Shown: piece after piece, positions 1 to 5,257 of the stretch
Numbering within the stretch: the first letter of the stretch is position 1
Layout of the letters: each line of letters opens with the position of its first letter
Assembly: GCA_023250175.1 (NCBI GenBank)
Contig: JAHFBD010000114.1
Location: 1 to 7,120 of the forward strand
Reading direction: 5' to 3'
DNA from: Candidatus Melainabacteria bacterium
GTDB lineage: Bacteria > Cyanobacteriota > Vampirovibrionia > 2-02-FULL-35-15
DNA length: 7,120 nucleotides
Position numbers and translations under genes: made by a program
The notes under the pieces: model-generated
What the model saw: the letters and a program-made list of their open reading frames with translations, nothing else
Databases searched by the model: none
What the model was told of the DNA's origin: nothing

Positions 1-1526
1 AGTTCAATTTCAGATTCATTTTCTATACATGTATTTAATTTAAGTAATACTTTACAAGTCTCTTCCTTAGCTTTAATTTTTTCGACCTGATAAGGAAGCA
101 CTATGTCTTTTGTTAAAGACTTCATTGTCTTAGTTTTACAATCTTCTAATAATGTATTTTTATTTAAAAAATGATCTAACAAATGAAGCTTTAAATAATT
201 AGAATCATCTTTTATATCACCTGATTTAGCAATTCCTTTTTCTTCTAAAATCACATTTGTAAGATTTAAATTTCTAGGTCTATAATCATGCTCTAATATT
301 GCTCCTCCTAAATAAGGAGAAATATAAATGTTATTGGTTTCTGTTTCTATAATAATTTCATCATGTCCATCACAGTCATAATCAATTTCCGATACTTGTA
401 TCCATTTAGTACCTTGTCTGGAAGCACTATCAATTAAATTTTCTGCTTTAATTAAATCTCTATAACTAGCATATCGCTTCTGTGGTTCATAAATACCAGT
501 CACCTTACTAATCCAGTAAGCATCATTACTTTGTCCCTGTAAAAGCAAATCATGTGCTTGATTAATCATTTCTTTTATAACCTTAAATCTAGACTTTCCT
601 TCTTTTGCAGCATTTATTTTCTTACTAACCCTGAGCATTTTTTTATGTAATAAATTTGCTTCAATACAATTTAATAAACTATGCTTCCAAAAACCTCTAA
701 GACTTAGCAATGTTGACTGTTGTGTAGTAGGTAAATATATTCTGCCTTTTGGCTTATGATTTAAGAAGTACTCATTCAGCAAATGTGTTTTTATATAATC
801 ACAATTATTATCAACTGTTTGAAAAAACTTAATCAGCCATTCTAACCTGTCAGAGTCTGTAATTTGACCATTGTAAAATAATGCTACCAATGGAACATCT
901 CCATCAGAACTAGAAAGCTTACTAAAGATTTGTTTTACAGCCTCATCCGGAGTACTGTTTTCAATTAAGTCATTTATTAATCTTGTTATAGGAAATACTG
1001 CTATTTTTTTTCCTTCCTCTTCAGTAATAAAATACCCAGAAAGTTCTTTTTCCTCCAAACCAGCAAAAGTAAAATGTTCTTTAGGTAAACAAGTATACTG
1101 TAGTCTGGATTTTGCAAAATCCAAAGCTAAAGAGGGTTCCCATACAAACTTTGTAGTCCAAACACCAGACGGAGTATAACCATATAAATGACTAAGCAAT
1201 CTATTCATTAATAGTAAATGGGCCTGTCTATCATCTTTTGGAATAAATGGAAATAACGGTTCATGTAATCCACCGCTAATAAGCTCCAGTTTATTTTCAT
1301 TGAGCAGTTTTGAGATTTTGTTAGAAAATCCTGATATTTGTTTATCTAGTGCTGACAACAGTCGCCCACTAAAGTGAATATTAACCTTCAAGTTCTTACA
1401 GTTTTCAAAAGCTTCAATTAAATTCACATAGTTACTAATAGAACCAGGTTTGCCATTCTCAATAAATACATCCTCAGTTATATGACTATGCACACCAAGC
1501 AATAAGTTTAATTTTTGTTCTACCAT
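1..1526 (-). CDS. GH57 family 4-alpha-glucanotransferase-like protein, probable pseudoenzyme (3' end outside window)
   Basis: The reading frame is open for 508 codons from ATG at 1526 to the window edge, without frameshifts. Seen: an N-terminal GVHSHIT (residues 11-17) matches the family's GVHNHQP beta-strand. ELISGGLHEP (81-90) matches the usual EIVGGGFYEP. LLHKKMLRVSKKI (292-304) and LQGQSNDAYW (329-338) match the central DUF1925 region. YDCDGHDEIII (383-393) and LEHDYRPRNLNLTN (411-424) match the start of the DUF1926 beta-sandwich. This is the order found in Thermococcus litoralis-type 4-alpha-glucanotransferase, about 660 residues, so roughly 150 residues should lie beyond the window. Odd: the nucleophile motif GVWLTERVWEP reads GVWTTKFVWEP, with Lys126 where Glu is expected. 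The acid/base motif HDDGEKFG reads FYNGQITD, with Tyr218-Asn219 where Asp-Asp is expected. Transglycosylase activity on starch or glycogen is therefore unlikely; a glucan-binding or regulatory role is inference. No signal peptide is visible, so it is probably cytoplasmic. GTG and TTG codons just upstream are alternative starts after an in-frame TAA; the Shine-Dalgarno is weak. Confidence 0.88.
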   Translation of the reverse strand, partial: MVEQKLNLLLGVHSHITEDVFIENGKPGSISNYVNLIEAFENCKNLKVNIHFSGRLLSALDKQISGFSNKISKLLNENKLELISGGLHEPLFPFIPKDDRQAHLLLMNRLLSHLYGYTPSGVWTTKFVWEPSLALDFAKSRLQYTCLPKEHFTFAGLEEKELSGYFITEEEGKKIAVFPITRLINDLIENSTPDEAVKQIFSKLSSSDGDVPLVALFYNGQITDSDRLEWLIKFFQTVDNNCDYIKTHLLNEYFLNHKPKGRIYLPTTQQSTLLSLRGFWKHSLLNCIEANLLHKKMLRVSKKINAAKEGKSRFKVIKEMINQAHDLLLQGQSNDAYWISKVTGIYEPQKRYASYRDLIKAENLIDSASRQGTKWIQVSEIDYDCDGHDEIIIETETNNIYISPYLGGAILEHDYRPRNLNLTNVILEEKGIAKSGDIKDDSNYLKLHLLDHFLNKNTLLEDCKTKTMKSLTKDIVLPYQVEKIKAKEETCKVLLKLNTCIENESEIE

Positions 1527-1614
1527 CACCAGATCCAATTCTTACATTTTTATCGCTGTTTTTTTCACTATGCTCTCAAAACCGGCTTCCCATAGTACTT
1601 CTAGTCTGCAATTT

Positions 1615-1642
1615 ATAATACCGTACAGATTTTACCGAACAA
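1615..1642 (-). promoter_or_regulatory. Candidate sigma70-type promoter for the GH57 gene
   Basis: Read on the minus strand, TTGTTC (1642-1637) is followed after 16 bases by TATTAT (1620-1615). The -10 matches 5 of 6 consensus bases and the -35 only 3 of 6. Transcription would start near 1608, giving a leader of about 80 bases. The -35 and the spacer are covered by the palindrome at 1627-1656. Such boxes are common by chance in AT-rich DNA, so this is tentative. Confidence 0.35.
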
Positions 1643-1656
1643 ATCGGATAAAATCT
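1627..1656. repeat. Imperfect palindrome, possible operator
   Basis: The left arm AGATTTTACCGA (1627-1638) pairs with the right arm TCGG-A-TAAAATCT (1644-1656), leaving one unpaired A at 1648 and a 5-base centre (ACAAA). A 12-bp arm match is well above what short AT-rich palindromes usually give. No T-tract follows on either strand and no gene ends here, so it does not look like an intrinsic terminator. Its position over the predicted -35 and spacer of the GH57 promoter suggests a repressor or activator site. That role is inference. Confidence 0.5.
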
Positions 1657-1821
1657 TATCTTATAAGTCGTTTGCTTAGAAATGTTATGCTAACCGAGTA
1701 GTAACTTAAATTTGATTCATACAAGTACAATCCGCACTGACAAAATAATATTATGTCTTATAAGGTAATAACAGTTAGTGCTACCCCTTTTATTGTTAGT
1801 AATTATTTTTCATAAGATCGT

Positions 1822-1827
1822 TATAAT
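1822..1827 (+). promoter_or_regulatory. Candidate -10 box of the response-regulator operon promoter
   Basis: This is an exact TATAAT, 73 bases upstream of the first start codon. TTGTTA at 1793-1798 is the nearest -35-like hexamer, but the 23-base spacing is too long for a standard promoter. The site would need an activator or a poor -35, or it is a chance match. Confidence 0.3.
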
Positions 1828-1900
1828 TAGTGAGATAATGTGAATGATTATTAATAACTCAACTCTTTGTAAATAGATTAAGTTTATATCTGGAGACTAT

Positions 1901-2281
1901 ATGCCCAAAATATTAATTGCTGATGATGAACCATCTCTAAGACTACTTGTAAAAGCCACATTAAGTGTAAATAAATCATTTGATTTAATTGAGGCAGCCG
2001 ATGGAAATGAAGCATTAACCAAAGCACAAACTGAACTACCCGATCTGATCCTCTTAGATGTAATGATGCCTCACCTTAGTGGATTTGAAGTCTGTGAAAG
2101 ACTTAAAAATAACCCTGACACAAAAAACATTGTAGTAATAATGCTTACAGCAAAAGGACAACAATCTGATCGTGACTGGGCAATTTCAGTTGGATCTGAT
2201 TATTTCTTAACGAAACCTTTTAGTCCTATTGAATTATTTAATCTCATAGAAAAAATACTTTCAGCTTCAAAGAAAGATTAA
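1901..2281 (+). CDS. Single-domain CheY-like response regulator
   Basis: The 126-residue protein is one complete receiver domain with no output domain. The acidic pocket is Asp8-Asp9 (LIADDEP), the phosphoacceptor is Asp53 in LILLDVMMP, the switch Thr is Thr83 (MLTAK), and the conserved Lys is Lys105 in LTKPF. All the residues needed for phosphotransfer are therefore present. Such proteins act by phosphorylation-dependent protein-protein binding, for example to a motor, a diguanylate cyclase or a downstream phosphorelay partner; which one applies here cannot be read. No histidine kinase lies in the window. GGAG at 1892-1895, 5 bases before the ATG, is a good ribosome-binding site and fixes the start. 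It is the first gene of a tight operon, 1 base before the RNA methyltransferase. The nearby flhA is too far away (4.2 kb) and in a separate unit, so a flagellar role is only a guess. Confidence 0.93.
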   Translation: MPKILIADDEPSLRLLVKATLSVNKSFDLIEAADGNEALTKAQTELPDLILLDVMMPHLSGFEVCERLKNNPDTKNIVVIMLTAKGQQSDRDWAISVGSDYFLTKPFSPIELFNLIEKILSASKKD

Positions 2282-2282
2282 A

Positions 2283-3083
2283 ATGAGCGTAGAGATATCA
2301 AGCAAAGACAATCACCTTTATAAAAGACTTAAACAATTATCAAAAGGAAAAAGTGAATATCTCTTTATAGAAGGTAAAAAACTTTTCTTAGAAGCTATTA
2401 ATAGTAATCTTGAAATTGAGGCCATTTACACCGATAAAAAGAATAAATCATTTATATTAAATAATGCCTCTAATAAAACTGGCTCTGAATTAATATTCAT
2501 AAACAACGATCTACTATCAACATTATTCACCACTGATAGCAAACCAACAACCGACGAACTAATAATCACAATAGCAAAAAAAGTTCTTTATACTACAGAG
2601 GAGTTAATTCTTTCAAAAAAGAATTTGATTTTATTGGAGGAAATACAAGATCCTGGAAATCTTGGGACCATATTACGGTCAGCCATTGCTTTTGATATTG
2701 CTGGAATAGTTTTAACAAATGACTCTGCAAATCCTTTTAATACTAAAGTTATAAGAGCCAGTACTGGCGCTGTATTGAAATGTAAGATTGCTTTTTTAGA
2801 GAATAATAAAAGCACAATCAATTCTTTTAAATCCTTGGCTAAAAAAAACAACTATAAAATCATCGCGACAAAAACAAATAGCAACAAGAAACTAACTGAA
2901 TTAAAGTTAAGTCCTTTAAATATTTTTTTATTTGGAAATGAAGGAGGGGGATTATCAGAAGATTTATTAAATATTGCTGATGAGACAATCACCATCCCTC
3001 ACTCAGCAAAAATCGAATCTCTAAACGTAGGCACAGCAACTAGTCTGATACTATGGGAGGCATACAAAAAAACAATTCACTAA
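2283..3083 (+). CDS. SpoU/TrmH-family RNA 2'-O-methyltransferase
   Basis: The 266-residue protein has the full two-part SpoU layout. An N-terminal substrate-binding domain (about residues 23-100, with YLFIEGKKLFLEA) is followed by the alpha/beta-knot SAM domain. Motif 1 is IQDPGNLGTILRSA (121-134), with Asn126 and the catalytic-type Arg132. Motif 2 is FLFGNEGGGLS (215-225), with Glu220. Motif 3 begins at IPHSAKIESLNVG (238-250) and forms the knot. The family transfers a methyl group from S-adenosylmethionine to a ribose 2'-OH in tRNA or rRNA. The substrate domain and length resemble the RlmB/TsnR-like rRNA branch rather than TrmH proper, but the target nucleotide cannot be told from sequence. 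The start lies 1 base after the response-regulator stop with no clear Shine-Dalgarno, so translational coupling is likely. Confidence 0.92.
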   Translation: MSVEISSKDNHLYKRLKQLSKGKSEYLFIEGKKLFLEAINSNLEIEAIYTDKKNKSFILNNASNKTGSELIFINNDLLSTLFTTDSKPTTDELIITIAKKVLYTTEELILSKKNLILLEEIQDPGNLGTILRSAIAFDIAGIVLTNDSANPFNTKVIRASTGAVLKCKIAFLENNKSTINSFKSLAKKNNYKIIATKTNSNKKLTELKLSPLNIFLFGNEGGGLSEDLLNIADETITIPHSAKIESLNVGTATSLILWEAYKKTIH

Positions 3084-3085
3084 TT

Positions 3086-3532
3086 ATGGGAAGTATTTTA
3101 TCAATTGATTATGGATTAAAAAGAATTGGCATAGCGGTTTCTGATCCTCAAAGAATATTTGCATTTCCACAAGATTTTATTGAAAATAAAAATTTTACTT
3201 TTGTAGCTTCAAGAATTAAAGAAATTATTCGTGAAAGAGAAATAAACTTAATTATTATAGGATTACCGCATGATCAAAGAGTAAAAAGTCAAGAGTTAAA
3301 AACTCAAAAACAAAAAAAGCCTTCAATGCAAAACATTATCTTAGACTTTGCAAAAGCATTACAAAAACAGCTAAAAATTCCAATTAAAACAATTGATGAA
3401 AGCTTTAGCTCTTTTATTGCTAATGAAAACCTTAAAGAATGCAATATCTCTTCAAAGAAATCGAGAGGGCTAATAGATTCAGAAGCTGCTAGATTAATCT
3501 TAGAAGACTTTATTCAACAAAATAATGATTAA
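3086..3532 (+). CDS. ruvX: RuvX/YqgF family RNase H-like protein (putative pre-16S rRNA nuclease)
   Basis: The 148-residue protein matches the family's usual length of about 140-150. The first acidic residue is Asp8 in SIDYGLKRIGIAVSD (6-20). GLP at 59-61 marks strand 3. Asp104-Glu105 (IDESFSS) occupies the usual DERLTT site, and Asp131 (LIDSEAARLIL) is the final acidic residue. The fold is RNase H/RuvC-like; in E. coli YqgF is linked to 16S rRNA 5'-end maturation. Odd points: the DERLTT motif is degenerate, losing the Arg, and the NMDGS loop after GLP is replaced by a longer Lys/Gln-rich stretch (about 62-80). The start chosen is ATG 3086, 2 bases after the methyltransferase stop, because it begins directly at the family's first strand. 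An in-frame ATG at 3053 would add 11 unconserved residues and overlap the upstream gene by 31 bases. Neither start has a good Shine-Dalgarno. Confidence 0.87.
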   Translation: MGSILSIDYGLKRIGIAVSDPQRIFAFPQDFIENKNFTFVASRIKEIIREREINLIIIGLPHDQRVKSQELKTQKQKKPSMQNIILDFAKALQKQLKIPIKTIDESFSSFIANENLKECNISSKKSRGLIDSEAARLILEDFIQQNND

Positions 3533-3688
3533 GATAATAGTTAATAAGGTTAAGAAAGATTCAATCTATCTACCATATATAGTGCGTAAAGAAAGATAAA
3601 ATTACTATCCATAGCGTACCCACAGAAACTTTTGATACAATATCATGTCTTGTACACTATAAAAATAAAGTAAAAAATTTATTTATAA

Positions 3689-4327
3689 ATGAAAACAGTA
3701 CCTAAAACATTAAATATAAATGAGCCTTTAGTAGAAGATAAACCTAAAAGCCCAATTCATGATTGTCCAACTAAGCGTGAACAAATACGTTTGTATTTAG
3801 GTTATGCCCCTGGAAAAACCACCGCATTAAATGGTGTTGCCTTAAGAGCCCTCGGTGCTGGACTAAAAGTAAAACTAATTTTATTTTCAAAATGTTTTGA
3901 AACAACCAGTGAATCAAAAATTTATCAGATTTTAAAAGCACAATTCCCAAATTATTTTGATTATTTTTTTGCCGGTTCATCACGAATAAGAGAAGATGGA
4001 ACTTTCAGATTCTTTGGAGATCCTGATGGATGGACATCTCAAGATCAATTAAGACTTGACCAAGGTATGAAACATTTAGCAAATGATGTCGTATCAGGAG
4101 AATATGATTTGCTTTGTGTTGATGAACTTACAGATCTTCTCTATCACAAAGAACAAAGAATACCAGAAAAAAATGCACAATTGATTTTTGAAACCACTCA
4201 TACAAATACTACAATCCTTATAACAGGACACTTATGCCCGGACTGGCTTAAAGATATGGCTACAACAGTAATAGAAGGTAAAATATCTAAACACTACCAA
4301 GGATATACAAAGGGAATTGAATGGTAA
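3689..4327 (+). CDS. CobA/CobO/BtuR-family corrinoid adenosyltransferase-like ATPase
   Basis: The 212-residue protein is close to the family's typical 170-200. A P-loop GYAPGKTT (38-45) is followed by ALRALGAGLKVKLILFSK (51-68), matching the family's ALRAxGxGxxVxxxQFxK. The Walker B-like YDLLCVDEL (139-147) matches DLVVLDEIN. ILITGHLCPDWL (176-187) matches the VVLTGRGAPEEL strand, and the C-terminus ends in KGIEW, where the family ends in QKGIEY/F. The family transfers the 5'-deoxyadenosyl group of ATP to cob(I)alamin or cobyrinate precursors in the cytoplasm. Odd: the usual GNGKGKTT loop has lost its middle Gly and Lys (Ala-Pro instead), and the TGR Arg is His. No other corrinoid gene is in the window. 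A normal cobO or a divergent paralogue with another substrate are both possible. No Shine-Dalgarno is seen before ATG 3689. It is followed 22 bases later by a co-directional orphan gene. Confidence 0.78.
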   Translation: MKTVPKTLNINEPLVEDKPKSPIHDCPTKREQIRLYLGYAPGKTTALNGVALRALGAGLKVKLILFSKCFETTSESKIYQILKAQFPNYFDYFFAGSSRIREDGTFRFFGDPDGWTSQDQLRLDQGMKHLANDVVSGEYDLLCVDELTDLLYHKEQRIPEKNAQLIFETTHTNTTILITGHLCPDWLKDMATTVIEGKISKHYQGYTKGIEW

Positions 4328-4349
4328 ATAATGTTTTATAATTAATGAT

Positions 4350-4778
4350 ATGCCAAGTTCAAACAAAAAAGAGCCCGATAACATAGTACATGCACTTGTA
4401 ATAGCATCTCGAAAAATTGTTGATACCCTTGGAAAAGATTTGCAAGAATACTTTATCGGATACCGGGTGACACTCTTAAACATCATACCGACAGAATCAC
4501 ATGCTCCAGATGCAATTACACTTGTTTTAGCAGGAAAACAAATTGATATAAAAAATTGTCTTGTTAAACTAAAACAAATTTGCTATGAAAAAGAATTAGG
4601 ACTTGAGTCAAGCCCAATGAAATCATTACCGCCTTCACTAAAGGGTTATTTGTCTGATATGGAAGATAGTTTTAAATTTGAAAAAATATTTTCTTATTGT
4701 TCTAAAGAATACTTAAATTTTTGCAAAGAGCAAAACATAACTCCTCATCCTGAAGTAATCGAAGCGGTTAAAGATTAA
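4350..4778 (+). CDS. Hypothetical protein, unrecognised
   Basis: The 142-residue protein belongs to no family I recognise. It has no signal peptide, no membrane segment and no metal-binding cluster. The first part (about 10-85) looks like a small alpha/beta domain: a helix (NIVHALVIASRKIVDTLG), then strands around YFIGYRVTLLNII (34-46) and AITLVLAG (55-62), then a helix through about residue 85. The rest (about 95-142) appears helical, with several Cys and aromatic residues (FSYCSKEYLNFC). It starts 22 bases after the corrinoid adenosyltransferase-like gene on the same strand, so co-transcription is likely and a functional link is possible but unproven. Base composition matches its neighbours. 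ATG 4350 has no Shine-Dalgarno, and the nearby ATGs at 4331 and 4345 are in other frames. Confidence 0.75.
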   Translation: MPSSNKKEPDNIVHALVIASRKIVDTLGKDLQEYFIGYRVTLLNIIPTESHAPDAITLVLAGKQIDIKNCLVKLKQICYEKELGLESSPMKSLPPSLKGYLSDMEDSFKFEKIFSYCSKEYLNFCKEQNITPHPEVIEAVKD

Positions 4779-4804
4779 AACTACTTACCTTGCAACAGTT
4801 TTAA
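4775..4804. repeat. Inverted repeat across the convergent gene junction
   Basis: TTAAAACT (4775-4782) pairs exactly with AGTTTTAA (4797-4804) around a 14-base loop. It spans the stop codons of both convergent genes. The stem is almost all A/T and no clear T-tract follows on either side, so it is at best a weak bidirectional terminator. Confidence 0.3.
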
Positions 4805-5140
4805 CAACTCACTAATTTCTCTTTTAATTTCTCCATCCGATTCTTTTAATTTAATTTCAAGTAACTCAATAATCTCACAATTAGCTACTTCTACAATCAC
4901 CTTTATTGCAAGCTTGCGAATTTCTTTTTCGGGATCTGCTATTGCATCTACAAGAAAACTAAATAAAATCGGATCTTCAATATGTGACTCTTTTATGAAA
5001 TTTTTAATGGCAATTATCGTCCCAGCTTTGATTTCAAAATTCTGATTTGGGTTTAATCTTTTTGTAAAACTTGCACAAAGCTCTATTGAAATTTTTTTTC
5101 TTAACTCTGGATCTATTTTTTCTTTTGAATCTATTAGCAT
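4781..5140 (-). CDS. Small HEAT-repeat-like helical protein
   Basis: The 119-residue protein is predicted all-helical by eye. Residues about 57-86 read as a HEAT-type helix pair, with the typical DP turn and a hydrophobic second helix (LVDAIADPEKEIRKLAIKVI). A second pair follows at about 89-116, and an earlier degenerate one at about 36-52. HEAT repeats are protein-binding scaffolds; no catalytic residues, signal peptide or membrane segment are visible, so the partner is unknown. It converges on the preceding gene with 2 bases between the stop codons (TAA at 4776-4778, TAG at 4783-4781) and diverges from the glycosyltransferase gene across 117 bases. No Shine-Dalgarno precedes the ATG. At this length a chance frame is possible, but regular amphipathic periodicity and the absence of a competing frame support a real gene. 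Confidence 0.72.
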   Translation of the reverse strand: MLIDSKEKIDPELRKKISIELCASFTKRLNPNQNFEIKAGTIIAIKNFIKESHIEDPILFSFLVDAIADPEKEIRKLAIKVIVEVANCEIIELLEIKLKESDGEIKREISELLKLLQGK

Positions 5141-5217
5141 TTTTATATTTATTTAACATTTTACAAAATTGCAAGCTAAAACATTATAAAATCACAAATA
5201 ATCATATTAAATCTGCT

Positions 5218-5247
5218 TTTACAGTTTTAACAATTTCCTGATAAACT
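5218..5247 (+). promoter_or_regulatory. Candidate promoter of the glycosyltransferase gene
   Basis: TTTACA (5218-5223, 5 of 6 to TTGACA) is followed after 18 bases by TAAACT (5242-5247, 4 of 6 to TATAAT). The start of transcription would fall near 5254, only a few bases before ATG 5258. The mRNA would be almost leaderless, which fits the absence of any Shine-Dalgarno before this gene. The match is moderate in AT-rich DNA. Confidence 0.35.
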
Positions 5248-5257
5248 ATTTTAAATT

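Larger units (their letters stand above)
1527..1900. other. Divergent intergenic region between the GH57 gene and the response-regulator operon
   Basis: This 374-base stretch contains no credible open reading frame on either strand and no tRNA-like fold. It must hold the promoters for both flanking genes, which are transcribed away from each other. Visible contents are an imperfect palindrome with 12-bp arms (1627-1656), a candidate minus-strand promoter (1615-1642), a TATAAT box for the plus strand (1822-1827), two copies of the 8-base palindrome CTTATAAG (1660-1667 and 1757-1764), and a 6-bp inverted repeat ACTATG/CATAGT (1567-1572 and 1591-1596) that would lie in the GH57 mRNA leader. Confidence 0.7.

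Noticed and set aside
1578..1588. On the minus strand the GH57 leader contains GGGAAGCCGGT, like the conserved core of cobalamin riboswitches.
   Set aside because: The matching CCGGC partner, the CCCCGCnACUGU segment and the B12 box (GCCACTG) are all missing, and the flanks form a different ACTATG/CATAGT stem. The gene is also unrelated to B12.
2588..2851. Minus-strand open frame inside the RNA methyltransferase gene, and similar ones at 3771-3983, 4232-4486, 5482-5691 and 5676-5867.
   Set aside because: All lie antisense to well-supported genes, show no recognisable domain and have the composition of mirror frames.
3053..3085. Longer ruvX starting at ATG 3053.
   Set aside because: The extra 11 residues precede the family's conserved first strand, overlap the upstream gene and have no ribosome-binding site.
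3632..3663. TTGATA ... TATAAA as a promoter for the corrinoid adenosyltransferase-like gene.
   Set aside because: The spacing is 20 bases, outside the usual 16-18, and no better pair was found in this 156-base gap.
4795..5233. A 13-base direct repeat ACAGTTTTAACAA (4795-4807 and 5221-5233) flanks the HEAT-like gene.
   Set aside because: In a window this AT-rich, one or more exact 13-base repeats are expected by chance. There is no inverted terminal repeat, transposase or integrase.
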